Below are positions 23,528-35,390 of a stretch of DNA of 64,000 bases, piece after piece. The notes beneath the pieces were generated by a model. It saw only the letters and a program-made list of their open reading frames with translations, was not told the origin of the DNA and ran no database searches. Position numbers and translations under genes: made by a program. The DNA lies in NCBI GenBank assembly GCA_039654915.1, contig CM077597.1, positions 25,332,001-25,396,000 on the forward strand, given 5' to 3'. Positions within the stretch are counted from its first letter, which is position 1; each line of letters opens with the position of its first letter. The DNA is from Aquilaria yunnanensis. Taxonomy: Eukaryota; Streptophyta; Magnoliopsida; Malvales; Thymelaeaceae.

Positions 23528-26500
23528 ATGGAGGGCCAAGAGGATAGGAGGATGGAAGTGAGACACAATGATGAGCCAACCATGAGAGAGCTTCAAGAAA
23601 CTCTCAATAGACTTGTTGGGAGGATTGAGGACATTGACTTGAGGTTGCCAAGGAGACCAAATCCCATCTTGCAACCAAGGAGAGGTCCAAGGAGAGAAGA
23701 GCCCGAGGAGGAAGAAGGGCATTGGCATGACCATGGGCTTCCAAGGAGGGGGGAGCCAAGGGAGGACAACAATCTAAGCTCCATCAAGCTTACCATTCCA
23801 CCTTTCCAAGGGAGGAGTGATCCAGATGCATATTGGGAGTGGGAGCAAAAGATTGAGATGGTGTTTGAGTGCCATCACTATTCTGAGGAAAAGAAAGTTA
23901 AAGTGGCTACTATTGAATTCACTGATTATGCTCTTGTATGGTGGAACCAGGTTGTCACTTCTAGGAGGAGGAATGAGGAGGAACCCATCAATACATGGAG
24001 AGCTCTTAAAGCCATGATGAGAAAGAGATTTGTTCCAAGTTACTACTATAGAGATCAACACCTCAAACTTCAAAGGCTTGTGCAAGGCCAAAGGAGTGTG
24101 GAGGACTATCATAAGGACTTGGAGATGACACTAAGCCGAGCCAATATCATTGAAGATGAGGAGGCTACCATTGCTAGATTCATCAACGGCCTTAACCATG
24201 AAATTGCCAACAAAGTAGAGATGGTGCCATATGTCAACATGGAGGATTTGCTTCACCATGCCACTAAGGCCGAAAGAATCATCAAGAGGTCTAAGGCATC
24301 CAAGATGGCTCAAGGAGGAAGTTCCACATGGAGGGGAACATGGAGCAAGGAGGCACCAAAGCCAAGAGTGGAGGCTACCAAGGGCGGCATGTCTCGGCCT
24401 CAACAAGACAAACCCAAGGTGCCACCCAAAGATGTGCCCAAGTCAAGGGAGATTGAATGCTTCAAGTGTAGAGGCAAGGGGCACTACATGAGAGATTGTC
24501 CTAACAAAAAGGTGATGATTCTCAAGGATGATGGTGAGATCACATCCGAGGAGGAGGATGCCGTGGAGGATACACCACCTTTGGAGGATGATGAGCAAAA
24601 TACACTTGAGCCCGAGGAAGGTGACTTTGCTTTTGTTGCTAGGAGAGCTCTAAGTGTACAAGCCAAGGAGGAGGCCAATCAAAGGGAGTGCATATTCCAC
24701 ACTAGATGCCGAATCAAAGATCAAGTGTGCAGCCTCATTGTTGATGGAGGAAGTTGCACCAATGTAGCAAGTTCAACCATGGTGGAGAAGTTGAAGCTTC
24801 CAACTCAAAAGCACCCACAACCATATAGGCTTCAATGGTTGAATGATGCCGGGGAGGTAAAAGTGGTAAAGCAAGTTTCGGTTAAATTCAAAATTGGTAC
24901 TTACCATGATGAAATTCTTTGTGATGTTGTTCCTATGCATGCTTGCCATATTTTGCTTGGAAGGCCGTGGCAATTTGATAAGAAAGTCACACACGATGGA
25001 GAGAAAAACTTGTACTCATTTGTCCATGAAGGAAGGCCGGTCACACTTAGTCCACTTTCACCACAACAAGTTTTGGAGGATCAAAGGAAACTTCAAAGTA
25101 AGGTTGAGAGAAAAATAAATGAGGGGAAAGTTGAGGGCAAGAGTGAAGAGGGGAAAGCCGAGAGACAAAATGAGAGATCAAGTGAGATGAGTGACCATGA
25201 GGGGAAGAAGAGTGGAGAGTTCCCGAGAGAAAAGAATGAGAGGAAGTTGAGTGGCAAAAAAGAGTGCTATATTGCTAAAATGAGTGATGTGAGGAAAGCC
25301 ATTCAAGCACAAAGACCAGTGCTTCTTTTAATTTACAAAGAATCTTTACTTGTTGTCAATGATCTAACACATCTTCCTAGTGTTGTTGTGTCTTTGTTGC
25401 AGGACTTTGAAGATGTTTTCCCTGAAGATCCGAAAGGTTTGCCTCCAATTAGAGGCATTGAGCATCAAATAGACCTAGTCCCGGGAACACCAATTCCAAA
25501 TCGGCCAGCTTATAGAACCAATCCCGAGGAGACTAAGGAGATTGAGAAGCAAGTAAAGGAGTTGTTGGACAAAGGCCTTGTGAGGGAAAGTTTGAGTCCT
25601 TGTGCCGTACCTGTACTTTTGGTGCCAAAGGAGGATGGTTCATGGCGCATGTGCATGGATTGTAGGCCTGTCAACAAGATCACTGTAAAGTATAGACATC
25701 CTATTCCTAGACTTGATGATATGCTTGATGAGTTGCATGGTTCTACTTTATTTTCAAAGATTGATTTAAAAAGTGGGTACCATCAAATTAGGATGAGGGA
25801 AGGGGATGAATGGAAAACTGCTTTCAAAACAAAGTTTGGACTTTATGAATGGTTAGTTATGCCTTTTGGTTTAACTAATGCTCCTAGTACTTTCATGAGA
25901 CTTATGAATCATGTCTTGCGTGACTTCATTGGAAAGTTTGTTGTTGTGTACTTTGATGATATCCTAGTATATAGCAAGAACTTAGAAGAGCATGTTGGAC
26001 ACCTCACACAAGTACTAAGCACTTTAAGAGGACAAAAGTTGTATGCTAACTTAAAGAAGTGCTCTTTTTGTGTTGACAAAGTTGTTTTCCTTGGATTTGT
26101 TGTGAGTTCACATGGAATTGAGGTAGATCAAGAGAAGGTGAGAGCCATACAAGAATGGCCGACGCCCACATCCATCACTGAGGTGAGATCTTTCCATGGC
26201 TTAGCTAGCTTCTATAGGAGGTTTGTTAGAAATTTTTCTACCATTGCTGCACCTCTAACTGAAGTTATAAAGAAGAATGTGGGATTTAAGTGGGGAAAAG
26301 CTCAAGAAGATGCTTTCGGGTCGTTAAAAGAAAAGTTATGCCATGCACCACTTTTAGCTTTGCCTAACTTTGCTAATACTTTTGAAGTTGAGTGTGATGC
26401 TTCAGGTATAGGCATTGGAGCTGTGTTGATGCAAGGAGGCCGCCCCATTGCATACTTTAGTGAGAAGTTGAATGGTGCTAGCTTGAACTATCCCACATAT

Positions 26501-28294
26501 GACAAGGAGCTCTATGCTTTGGTAAGAGCTTTGGAGACTTGGCAACACTATTTGTGGCCAAGAGAGTTTGTGATTCACACTGATCACCAAGCCCTTAAAT
26601 TTCTTAGTGGGCAAGGTAAGTTGAATAGGAGGCATGCTAAATGGGTAGAGTTTATTGAGTCATTCCCTTATGTTATCAAATACAAGCAAGGTAAGGATAA
26701 TATAGTGGCGGATGCACTTTCAAGAAGGTATGCTTTACTTTCGGCTTTAGATGCAAAAGTCTTGGGTTTTGAACACTTGAAGGATTTATATGCTAGTGAT
26801 GATGATTTCGGTGAGATTTATTCTAAGTGTTCTAAGTTTGCTTTTGAGAAGTTCTACCAAGTTAATGGCTTTCTTTTCAAAGAAAACAGGTTGTGCATAC
26901 CAAAGACATCTTTGAGAGAATTGCTCACAAAGGAAGCTCATTGTGGAGGACTTATGGGTCACTTTGGACAAGCCAAGACTTTGCATACTTTGAAGGAACA
27001 TTACCATTGGCCGAATATGGTAAAGGATGTGAAGAGGGTATGTGAGCAATGCATTGCATGTAGGAAGGCAAAATCCACTCACACTTCACATGGGTTATAC
27101 ATAGCACTTCCTACACCTAGTCATCCATGGGTAGATATTTCTATGGACTTCATTGTTGGATTGCCTAGGACTAAAGGAAACCGTGACTCAATCTTTGTTG
27201 TTGTTGATAGGTTTTCTAAGATGGCTCATTTTATTCCATGCAATAAAACTGATGATGCTATTCATGTGGCTGAATTGTTTTTCAAAGAAATTGTTAGACT
27301 TCATGGTGTTCCTAGAACAATAGTTTCGGATAGAGATACTAAGTTTCTAAGCCACTTTTGGAGGACTTTGTGGGGTAAGTTAGGAACTAAGCTTTTGTTT
27401 TCTACATCTTGTCACCCACAAACTGATGGGCAAACTGAGGTAACTAATAGGACTTTAGGTTCCATGCTTAGAGCTATCATTGGTAAAAATTTGAAAGCTT
27501 GGGAAGATTGTTTGCCTCATGTAGAATTTGCTTATAATAGGTCCATGCATTCTACTACTAACTTGTCACCTTTTGAGATTGTTTATGGTTTTAATCCTTT
27601 AACTCCATTGGATCTTTTGCCATTACCTACTCATGAGGTATCTAGTTTGGATGGTAGTAAGAAGGCCGAGAGCATCAAGAGGTTGCATGAGAAGGTTAAG
27701 CAACAAATTGAACTCAAAAATCAACAAGTTGCTAAAAAAGCCAATCAAGGCCGAAGGAGAGTTGTGTTTGAGCCTGGAGATTGGGTTTGGTTACACATGA
27801 GAAAAGAAAGATTTCCAGCTGCAAGAAGGACTAAGCTTCATCCAAGAGGAGATGGTCCATTCCAAGTCATTAAAAAGATCAATGACAATGCATACATGCT
27901 AGACTTGCCGGGTGAGTACAATGTGAGTGCTACTTTTAATGTTTCTGATTTATCTTTGTTTGAACATGCAGATTCGTGGACGAATCCTTCTAAGGAGGGG
28001 GGAGTTGATATGATCAAGGAAGGCACACATGGAGAAGGCAAGGACCCATTGAAGGTTTCTAGTGGACCTATGACAAGGAAGAAAGCTAAGGAGCTCTCAA
28101 GTGCACTACAAGCCTTTGTTTCAAGTTTCTTCATGGAGAATAGACATGAAACTTCACAAGGAGCTGCTGGAACTTTCAAGACACCATATGGAGATGATGG
28201 ATATGCTTGGTACTCAGTTCTGGAGTGCTTAGATAAGTCACAAAACAAGGACACCAAGGACGCCACTCAAAGTGCACCATTTGAGCCACCTTAA
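23528..28294 (+). CDS. gag-pol: Ty3/gypsy gag-pol polyprotein, intact
   Basis: A single frame of 1588 codons. Domains in order: gag with capsid-like helices (about residues 85-250); a CCHC zinc knuckle (C311, CX2CX4HX4[15 protein letters not shown]); protease with a DGGS active site at D406, where DSG/DTG is usual; reverse transcriptase with MPFGLTNAP and YFDD (808-811); RNase H (D957 in ECDASG); integrase with an HHCC finger (H1138; C1175, C1178) and catalytic D1207, D1268 and E1304 in D,D(35)E spacing; then a GPF core (about 1443). The last 96 residues (1493-1588) are encoded inside the 3' LTR and include [13 protein letters not shown]. The product makes virus-like particles, copies element RNA and integrates the cDNA. 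All catalytic motifs appear present, so it may be active. Confidence 0.95.
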   Translation: MEGQEDRRMEVRHNDEPTMRELQETLNRLVGRIEDIDLRLPRRPNPILQPRRGPRREEPEEEEGHWHDHGLPRRGEPREDNNLSSIKLTIPPFQGRSDPDAYWEWEQKIEMVFECHHYSEEKKVKVATIEFTDYALVWWNQVVTSRRRNEEEPINTWRALKAMMRKRFVPSYYYRDQHLKLQRLVQGQRSVEDYHKDLEMTLSRANIIEDEEATIARFINGLNHEIANKVEMVPYVNMEDLLHHATKAERIIKRSKASKMAQGGSSTWRGTWSKEAPKPRVEATKGGMSRPQQDKPKVPPKDVPKSREIECFKCRGKGHYMRDCPNKKVMILKDDGEITSEEEDAVEDTPPLEDDEQNTLEPEEGDFAFVARRALSVQAKEEANQRECIFHTRCRIKDQVCSLIVDGGSCTNVASSTMVEKLKLPTQKHPQPYRLQWLNDAGEVKVVKQVSVKFKIGTYHDEILCDVVPMHACHILLGRPWQFDKKVTHDGEKNLYSFVHEGRPVTLSPLSPQQVLEDQRKLQSKVERKINEGKVEGKSEEGKAERQNERSSEMSDHEGKKSGEFPREKNERKLSGKKECYIAKMSDVRKAIQAQRPVLLLIYKESLLVVNDLTHLPSVVVSLLQDFEDVFPEDPKGLPPIRGIEHQIDLVPGTPIPNRPAYRTNPEETKEIEKQVKELLDKGLVRESLSPCAVPVLLVPKEDGSWRMCMDCRPVNKITVKYRHPIPRLDDMLDELHGSTLFSKIDLKSGYHQIRMREGDEWKTAFKTKFGLYEWLVMPFGLTNAPSTFMRLMNHVLRDFIGKFVVVYFDDILVYSKNLEEHVGHLTQVLSTLRGQKLYANLKKCSFCVDKVVFLGFVVSSHGIEVDQEKVRAIQEWPTPTSITEVRSFHGLASFYRRFVRNFSTIAAPLTEVIKKNVGFKWGKAQEDAFGSLKEKLCHAPLLALPNFANTFEVECDASGIGIGAVLMQGGRPIAYFSEKLNGASLNYPTYDKELYALVRALETWQHYLWPREFVIHTDHQALKFLSGQGKLNRRHAKWVEFIESFPYVIKYKQGKDNIVADALSRRYALLSALDAKVLGFEHLKDLYASDDDFGEIYSKCSKFAFEKFYQVNGFLFKENRLCIPKTSLRELLTKEAHCGGLMGHFGQAKTLHTLKEHYHWPNMVKDVKRVCEQCIACRKAKSTHTSHGLYIALPTPSHPWVDISMDFIVGLPRTKGNRDSIFVVVDRFSKMAHFIPCNKTDDAIHVAELFFKEIVRLHGVPRTIVSDRDTKFLSHFWRTLWGKLGTKLLFSTSCHPQTDGQTEVTNRTLGSMLRAIIGKNLKAWEDCLPHVEFAYNRSMHSTTNLSPFEIVYGFNPLTPLDLLPLPTHEVSSLDGSKKAESIKRLHEKVKQQIELKNQQVAKKANQGRRRVVFEPGDWVWLHMRKERFPAARRTKLHPRGDGPFQVIKKINDNAYMLDLPGEYNVSATFNVSDLSLFEHADSWTNPSKEGGVDMIKEGTHGEGKDPLKVSSGPMTRKKAKELSSALQAFVSSFFMENRHETSQGAAGTFKTPYGDDGYAWYSVLECLDKSQNKDTKDATQSAPFEPP
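27992..28003 (+). promoter_or_regulatory. Polypurine tract
   Basis: AAGGAGGGGGGA lies two bases before the 3' LTR and primes plus-strand cDNA. It is also translated, encoding KEGG in the polyprotein. Confidence 0.9.
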
Positions 28295-28990
28295 GTGTTC
28301 TTGATGCATTTTGTGTCCACAAGCTGGATTTTTGAGCTCTAACTTTCCAGACCTTCATTACCACATCTAATATGAAGATTCATGCCATTGGAACTCAAAG
28401 ATTCAAGCTTGGAGCTGAAGTTACAAGAGAGAACCTTAAAGTGCCCAAAATGCACCCAAAAAGGCTATTTGGGAGTTTTCGGGTTTAATCTTGTATTTAT
28501 ATTTTATTTTCGTTCAAATCCTATTTAGATACATTATTTAGGAAGTTATTTAGGCTATGGAATAGTTTTAAATCGTTTGGGCAAGTGGAATACGCTGCAT
28601 TTATTAAACTTGTTCAAACTAGGAATTAGAGTCCTAATTTGACTAGGATTTCCTATGTCTTTGTATCTAGGATTCCTAAGGGATTTAGGCTGCGAATTTT
28701 GCCTAGCTTTTAACCCTAGCTTAGGCCTATATAAAGGCACATATTCTGGTTGTAAACATACAGAAAAATTTTGAAATAATATTGCTCTTTGGAGAGGTTT
28801 TCTCTTTGGTTCTTTGTGGACTGCCTTGGTGCACAAGTGTGCTTGTGTTCTTGGAGTTCTATACTTCTCGTTTCTAATCACAGGTTGATTAGGGGTGGGG
28901 GTTTTAAACCTAGTCTCTTTGATGTCTTGTGGAGCTTGAATCACATCTTGGGCGCGTTTCATGGTCTTTATACCATCGGGGTTCGCATCA
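28006..28990 (+). repeat. 3' LTR of the CRM-like element
   Basis: TGATATGATC to GTTCGCATCA, 985 bp, with three differences from the 5' LTR. It contains the last 289 bp of the gag-pol frame, a TATA box (28728-28735) and is followed by the target duplication GTCTT (28991-28995). Confidence 0.95.
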
Positions 28991-28995
28991 GTCTT
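28991..28995. repeat. Target site duplication GTCTT, right copy
   Basis: Exact match to 21631-21635. Confidence 0.95.
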
Positions 28996-29540
28996 CAAAG
29001 CTATACATGTATGTGTATGTATGACCATCCTGGTAACCAATTTAAAAAAGAAGAAAAGGATAATCAAATTATATGTCTTTTAATTAAAAAAATCCGTAAA
29101 ATAAATACTTAATAATTATTTGTCTGTTCTAGCCCAGAATTTGGATTTGAAATGGCACTTAGCTGTACCGAAAGGGAATTAAAATTTTAAAAGCTGTTGA
29201 TAAATATTTGTAGCGTTATCGGATTTTATTTGTATGAAACCCGAAACATCTGCAAATATACATAGAAGGGTAACTTTTGTGGGATCCCTAACTTAAAATC
29301 TCGCTTGGTTTTAACCTAATTTGTGTTGCTTTGCGCTAAATTTTTTTAAAAGTTTTATACTTTTTTCAAAATGTCTTATTAGTCGACCCAGTGTTTAAAA
29401 ATTATTAATTTAAGTGAAAGTTGTCAATCGGAAGCTTGATTTATATAGAGCAAAAGTTTTTCATTCAAAATGCTCATATAAAAATATTATCTAATTTAAA
29501 TGGATGTGAGAAAAGCTTAAATTAAAACTTCAAAAAGTAA
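28996..29540. other. AT-rich spacer, no gene seen
   Basis: AT-rich sequence between the CRM-like element and the split MITE. No coding, RNA or terminal-repeat signal was recognised. Confidence 0.4.
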
Positions 29541-29542
29541 TA

Positions 29543-29614
29543 CTCTTCCCTCCCAAATTCATTGCTACATTTCAACTTTTTCACTAAGTTTAACTTAAAT
29601 TTATGTATATTATT
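29543..29614. mobile_element. Stowaway-like MITE, left arm
   Basis: The left arm begins after TA with CTCTTCCCTCCCAAATTC. It pairs with the right arm at 37243-37407: the inner stretch CTTAAATTTATGTATATTATT matches the reverse complement of the right arm at all but one base. The whole MITE was about 230 bp with arms of about 70 bp. TatA inserted into it, using TTATT as target. Confidence 0.75.
29610..29614. repeat. Target site duplication TTATT, left copy (TatA)
   Basis: TTATT directly precedes the left LTR; the partner is at 37243-37247. Confidence 0.9.
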
Positions 29615-30553
29615 TGGTGCGGACCTGCATCATTTCCACTGTGTGTAGCGGTGAGTGCGGCAGGGACTCCAAAAGGTGCAGGTAAGTCCCGACAGAAGGT
29701 GCTCTGTGTGGACCACCTGTGATGGCCGTAGCATCTTCGTGTCACGGACACGGTGAGGCCGAGAAGGACTTCCGGTGCGGGAGAGAGCCCGAAAGCGGGA
29801 TTGCTCAGGAGGACCTGCCTGAAACACTCAGAAAATATGAGTTAGGAGGTCCCCGAAGTCTTTTTCTAGGGAGGAGCCTCCGATGCCTAAGTTAGTGCTT
29901 TGAGAGGAGGAGAGGGAGTAGTGAGCACGAGGGACTCTTCCCTACTGCAGTTTTCTGGGGGCCGAGAGCCTCCCCCAGGTATATATTGGAGGAGGTGAGC
30001 CCTTCGGATTGTGACACGTGTATGGATGGATGGCCTCCGTACTTCTGGGCGTGGGGCCCCTTAGCCGCATGCAGGCTCCTCGGGCCACAAGTTTCAACAA
30101 GCATAGCCCTACGTGACAGGACGTGGGCAGTGTCGGCGTGTCAGACTGCCTATGGGTGTGGCGTGTAGGGTGTGCGGGCGGAATGTCAGAGACTCCTTGA
30201 TGGCTCCTGTCCTACCTCCGAGGTCCCTTTGGTTGATGTCACCCTTCGGAGTTAAGGGACTCTTCCCGGAGTCAGACTGTTACTTCGGGGTATTCCCTGG
30301 CTCCGAAGTTAGTCCGGTCATCCTCCCGAGAGAGGCGATATACTAGTTTCCCGAGGTTGGTACTGGCGGACTTCTGAGGTTGTGTACCTCAGGTGCCAGC
30401 ATCATCTCCTTTCCCGGGTCCTACCGAGGTACACGACCTCAGGTGTCTGGCTCCCTCATTTTCGGGTTCCTACCGAGGTCGTGTACCTTAGGTGTCTAGT
30501 TCCCTCATCTCCGGGGTCCTTAGTTGACCAGGGTGATAGCACTTCGGCTATCA
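29615..30553 (-). repeat. 3' LTR of TatA
   Basis: TGGTGCGGACCTGCATC to CTTCGGCTATCA, 939 bp. It contains TATATATT near 29981 and three diverged copies of an about 48-bp repeat at about 30370-30515. It is GC-rich compared with its surroundings. Confidence 0.9.
30370..30520. repeat. Three-copy tandem repeat of about 48 bp in the LTR
   Basis: Each unit carries 'ctaccgaggtcgtgtacctc' followed by 'aggtgtct' and 'ggggtc'. The same triplet occurs at about 37060-37208 in the other LTR, where it is better preserved. In the element's own orientation it sits at the start of U3, where enhancers lie. Confidence 0.75.
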
Positions 30554-30567
30554 CATGCCCCCCTTCA
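30554..30567 (-). promoter_or_regulatory. Polypurine tract of TatA
   Basis: On the minus strand AAGGGGGGCATG abuts the LTR start TGATAGCC. The same tract occurs in TatB at 41414-41427. Confidence 0.8.
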
Positions 30568-30967
30568 GAAAGTTGGAGTGGAGACTTCAGCTAGTGGTCC
30601 TTTTGGGGGCGCTTTTCAAGACTCGGAGTGTGACGTTTGCAGGGGAGGCATTTCACCACCTAGGGACGTGCTTTGTTCGGACAGGTGTCACCTGTCTGCC
30701 CTTTGGTGTTCTCGAGATCCCCTACCCGTTTACCTTTCCTGCCATAGGCTAGTGGACCATCATGTTTTGAAACTAGGCATGTCAGTCTGGGGTGGTGCAC
30801 CCAGGTTTTCAAGATGTCAGAAGATGCGTCCTAGTTTCTCGTCACGGGCGACACGTGGCAGGTGCTGGTTGGGATGGGTACATTTTTTCGTACGCAAGGG
30901 GCAATTATGGCGATGTTTCGCCTCCGTGCAGCAATTATGACGCCCTTTCAGCTACCCTTCCTCGATC

Positions 30968-30975
30968 TATATAAG
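30968..30975 (+). promoter_or_regulatory. TATA box of the antisense gene (TatA)
   Basis: TATATAAG within 'cgatctatataagcacct', about 258 bp upstream of the antisense gene's ATG. TatB has 'cgatctatatataggcctc' at the same relative place (41947-41956). Conservation outside the LTR points to a dedicated promoter on the plus strand. Confidence 0.7.
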
Positions 30976-31232
30976 CACCTCTCGTCTCATTTTTGCCTCA
31001 CTCTTTGCTTTAGCTCTCATCTGCTCTAGAGCCTTTTCTTGCCTTTTTCCTTTTTCCGGCGACAATTTTTACGGCGGAGCGATTTTCGGCATCTTGCATG
31101 ACGGCGTCCAGGAACCTTGATTTTGGCAAGACTTTTGGTGGGTTTTGACTCTGGAAATCCTTCTGTTTCTGCTTTTCTTCTAGGTTCCCGAAGTTGTTTT
31201 CCTTCTTTCCGAAGTCTCTTTTTTGACCAACC

Positions 31233-33785
31233 ATGTCTTCGGCTATCCCCGAGAGCTGGGAACCTTTTACGTCTCACCCTTGTTGCTCCACTTCTGAGAA
31301 ATTAGAGAAGTGGTCAACCAAAATTTTCCTTCCCTCTTATGCCACCACAAGGTTGCCCCACCTCGGTCATTTTAGTTTTATGAACCGAGATGATAAGGTT
31401 ACCGTTTTTCGAGCGCAACTGAAGGCCGGACTTCGGTTCCCCCCTGTGAAGATGATTTGCGACTTTTGCCAATTTCATGGCATAGCTGTGAATCAGCTTC
31501 CTCCCAACTCATACTGCTATTTTAACGCTTTTCTCTGCATGTGCGGGGTCTTCGGGGTAGAACCCCATTTTATCCTGTTCATACAGTATTACAAGCTCTA
31601 TCCGGTCCCGAAGGGTGGCTTTTATTTTATGCTACCTCAGGGATTGGGGAGCAAAAAATTCATGTTCACCTTTGCTACCAAGGATAGCTGGCGAGGGTGG
31701 CAAAGGAAGTTCTTCTTCCTAAAGGTGGCGGAGGCCTGGTTGCATGTTCCGACTAAGTGGGCTCGGGGAAAGCTGGAGACAGATGTTGTGGATCCCAAGA
31801 AGTTGCTAACTCTCGAGTTGGCGGCGAGGTTTGTGGACTTCGATAGACGTATCCGTGTTGTCGCTGACTGGGATGCGGAGGTCCCTTCATGCTCCCTCTA
31901 CCCTTTTCCCATCAATTGGAGGCTTATGACCGAGGAGGTCCTTCCGGAGTTGGGGGTGGTTAAGGAGCATAAGACGGATCTCGGCATGCCAGCTCCTGCC
32001 ATCGCGAGGAGTGAGTCCTGGCTGGTGAAGCTCCTTCGGAGCGAGCTCACTTACGAAGCCTTTTTTGAAAGTAAGTTTCCTTTCAAAGTTTTCAGCATAA
32101 GCGCCTGTCTAGACTCACATTGATGTTTTCCCTCTTTTTCAGAGATGGGCGACGAGTCTGCTACCTACTACAAGTCTCTCTTCCTTGGTCAGGCCGAGAA
32201 GGGAGAACAAACGAAGAAAGGCGTCTCCAAAAGGCGCAAGACTACTGGGAGCAGACCGTCTTCGGTCAAGAAGGTGAAGAAGGACACCCTTCTTCCACCC
32301 CCGGAGGATGTGGCGGAGGTCGGCGGTGTCACTGCAACTTCCACCAAACCTGAAACTCCCGCAGAGGTCGGCGGCGTTACTGCTACTTCCACCAAGCCTG
32401 AAACTCCCGCTGAGCCTGAATATACGGCCGAGCTTCCTGCCGGGGTGGTCGCTGCTCTCGTTTCATCGAGTCCCACCACGTTGGTGGATCTTTTGGGTCT
32501 TTGGCAGGGAGTCCTTCTGCCAAGGAGTTGGAGAAACGCCGAAGGGATAAAGGCAAAGATATTCCTGCCGACGTGGAGGAGGTTCAGGACTCTGATGACG
32601 ACGTCACTGAGGTTGCACCTGGTTTGTTTCTTCTCTCTTACTCGCATCCTCATAACTTTTATAGTTAAGGGGCTTTGTTTGACTTATGCCTTCAAATTTT
32701 CAGAGGATCTGGCACCCTCAGCTTGGATGGTTGAGCATGCCCGAAGACAGGCTCTTCGGGATTCCCGCCTCTCAAAAGACAAAGTCCCAAGGGAGCCGTT
32801 CTGGTCTTTCATGGAGGACATGAACCTGTTCTCCGAGGATTGTCGGGAAATGGCTCCCCAGATGGCGAGGGGCGTCCTCACTCAGGCTTCCTTCAAGGCA
32901 GTTGCCGAGGAGTGTGCCTCCGAGGATACCCTTGCCGCTAAGGTTTCCGAGCATGCTGCCCAGGTAGTTCTTTAGGCCTCTTCATTTTTCCTCCCACTTT
33001 TTTGGCTAAGTGTTTTGGCTTTCCTTTTGTGAGTTTCACTAAGTACCTTCTCTTTTTTCTTTGTAGCTCCTGAGGTATAATTGATACCTTCGAGCTTGGG
33101 CGGCAAAGAAGTCTTCGGTCCGAGCTTGGGCCGAAGATAAATTGGAGAAAGCCAAGGTCTTCTACGCCAACTCGGTTGTGACGAACACCGAGTTTAGCCG
33201 AATAGCCAAGGAGAAGGTTGCCAAGCTTCGGGAGGAATTCTTGAAGGGCCAAGAAGATCTCTTGAAGGATTTCTCCAAGAAAATGTTCGACCTTGGTGAG
33301 AAGGTTGTGAGCTTAACCTCGGCCAACGAGGCCATTCAGAAGGAGAGAGAAGGAGAAGCTGCTCTTCTGATGAAGGCTCTTGCTGACAACGCCGAACTTC
33401 AAGCCAAGGTCGACTCGCTGAAGAAGGGTTCGAAGAACAAGAAGAAGATAAAGGAGATGGAGAAGAAGGTTGCAGACCTTCGGCAGGATGTTTCAGATCT
33501 TCAGAATGAGGCGGATGCGATGCCTTGGACGTAGAAAAGGACAAAGTCGTTCAGGCGACCAAGGTTGCCTTTCAGGACGACTTCTGCTTAGCTCGTCACC
33601 AGTTTCTGAAAAAATATCCGGACCTCGACCTTTCCTTTCCGGCTGCCCTGGATATTCCCAAGGGTCTTCGGTGGACTTGGTCGAAAGTCGAGCTCCTCAA
33701 CCTGCCAATTGCCCCTTCTCCTACACCGAAGGCGGCGGCCAAAGACATAGGGGCTGGAGCTTCCCATGACGCCGGGGTCCCTTAG
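31233..33785 (+). pseudogene. Antisense four-exon gene of TatA, broken copy
   Basis: Exon 1 is 31233-32070, exon 2 32143-32621, exon 3 32704-32963 and exon 4 33067-33785. Introns of 72, 82 and 103 nt have GT...AG ends, for example gaaa|gtaagt and tttttcag|ag. Exon 1 encodes a domain with FRAQLKAGLRFPPVKMIC and HGIAVNQLPPN, resembling the Pfam 'putative gypsy type transposon' family. Exon 4 encodes a Lys/Glu-rich coiled coil. Relative to TatB there are three lesions: a 1-nt loss near 32497 in exon 2, an in-frame TGA at 33082-33084 and a frameshift near 33515-33525. Exon 2 also has a 48-bp in-frame tandem duplication (32316-32363 and 32364-32411). The product's function is unknown. Confidence 0.8.
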
Positions 33786-34185
33786 ATATTCTAGGGCCTT
33801 TGCCTTCTTCTTTCTTCTTTGTGCTTTTCTTTTTGTAATCTTCTCCTTGTACCAAGACCTTCTTCAATGAATTTTCCTTCTTGACTTGGTTAAGTCTTTT
33901 GAGAAATTTTTTGTTTCCTTGTTGCCCTGACCACTTTAGATCAGGGGACTTCGGAGAGGTATACTTTGCTCGTTTTCACCAGCCAACCTTCGAGTAAACG
34001 TTTGTTGCTGGCGAAGTTCCCTTAGGCAAATTTTAGCCTTGCCGTATTCGATAGACTTCACGTTTTTTCTGGGCATATGATCCAACCAACTCCGGAAGGA
34101 AAACATGGCGTTCGGGAGCGCCTGTTTCAGCTTTGTTCGGTGAGTACTTTTGGATAGGGGAAAACTTCTGTTCTTAGAGAAATTT

Positions 34186-35282
34186 CTAACTTGTACAATT
34201 TCTCATCTGAAATTCTAAGTATAGAATTTCTTTAAGGCATCCGAGTGCCATGCATTTTTCAGTTTTCCTCCTTCGGCGTTGCCAAGCTTGTACACTCCAT
34301 TTTGGACCTCGTCTAGGACCAAATAAGGCTCCTTTCCCGTTTGGCCGGAGTACCCTATGGGATGGTTTTCGGGGTTCAAACTCGGCTTTTCGGAGGATGA
34401 GGTCCCCTTCCGTTATTCCTTTTGGCCTATCATGCAGGTTTGCACTCATGGCCACCTTTTGCTGAAAAGCCCTTCTTCTGAGCTAGGCCGTTCCTCTGTG
34501 TTTGCCAACTAGGTCGAGATTAGTTCTCAACCCGAGGTCGTTTCCTCTTTCGTCGAACACTCATATTCTAACTGGTGGCCAAACTACTTCAAATGGATAG
34601 TGGCCTCTGTACTGGAGATAAGTGAGAAAGGTGTCTCCCCCGTGGCCCCTCGGGGAGTTGTCTGATAACTCCAGGTACAGTAGGAAGTTTTTCTGGCCAT
34701 CTTTCCTTTGTTTCCGCCAACTTCTTTTACAGTCCCTCGTTTATAGTTCTGTTGGGTACCTTCACTTATCTGTTGCTCCGGGGCTGAGCTAGTGGGCTAA
34801 AATGCAATTTTATTACGAAGTCGGTGGCGAATTCTTTGGAATCCCTTGTCCATAGACTGGGAACCATTATCAGCCATTATCACCGTTGATATGCCAAATT
34901 TGCATATCATGTTTCTCCGGACAAACTTTTGTATATCTTTTGCCGGAATGGTCGCTAGGGGTTTTGCCTCGTCTCGTTTAGTGAAGTAGTCCACTGCTAC
35001 TACGTATAACTTCACTCCTTTGGGCGCTATTGGGAGTGGACCGGTGAGGTCTATGCCCCATACTGTAAAGGGGCAAAGGTAATCTTCCAGGGTAACCCAC
35101 TCCGGAGGCAGTCTTTTGGGTGCTGGCGTGTCTTCGGCCTTTTTCGCCCTTCCTAGACGAATTGTTTTGCACCCCTTTTTGCCGGCACATCTCTGTAACG
35201 GTCTTGCGCACCCTTGCCGGTGTAATTCCTTTTTAATTAGGAAATATTGTTTGGAACATTTTCGCACTTTTCGCCACTTCAT
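34186..35282 (-). pseudogene. Integrase remnant of TatA
   Basis: On the minus strand 34797-35282 reads VWGIDLTGPLPIAPKGVK, VVAVDYFTK and IMADNGSQ, the integrase core pattern of Tat-lineage gypsy elements, with the first D in GIDL and the second in ADNG. The catalytic glutamate region is not recognisable. 34186-34455 carries the C-terminal piece (NLHDRPKGITEGDLILRKAE). Stops lie between the pieces, so the domain is not functional. Confidence 0.75.
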
Positions 35283-35390
35283 GAGGATTTTCGGGACTCC
35301 TTGGTTGTGAGATACCTCTTTGTAGGATCTTTCCTTCCTTTGTCCGCGGTTGCTGTACCTAGCGTTGCCATGCTCGGATGGCCCAATACT

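Larger units (their letters stand above)
21636..28990 (+). mobile_element. Complete young Ty3/gypsy retrotransposon (CRM-like)
   Basis: The 7355-bp element has 985-bp LTRs that are identical in length and differ at three sites by my reading (21823/28193, 22324/28694, 22593/28963). It has a perfect 5-bp target duplication, an intact primer binding site, a polypurine tract and one uninterrupted gag-pol frame. The gag ('[18 protein letters not shown]', '[17 protein letters not shown]') and a polyprotein tail that runs into the LTR are features I associate with the CRM (centromeric retrotransposon) clade. No conventional chromodomain is evident. Clade placement is an inference; Galadriel or another chromovirus lineage is the alternative. 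Confidence 0.93.

Noticed and set aside
30524..30940. Plus-strand frame of 138 codons between the TatA LTR and the antisense gene
   Set aside because: It lies across the purine tract and 5' flank of the antisense gene, is not conserved as a frame in TatB and lacks any motif.
32189..32653. Minus-strand frame of 154 codons opposite exon 2 of the TatA antisense gene
   Set aside because: It mirrors the low-complexity Thr/Pro/Ala linker and the 48-bp duplication. The plus-strand reading has splice sites and a conserved counterpart.
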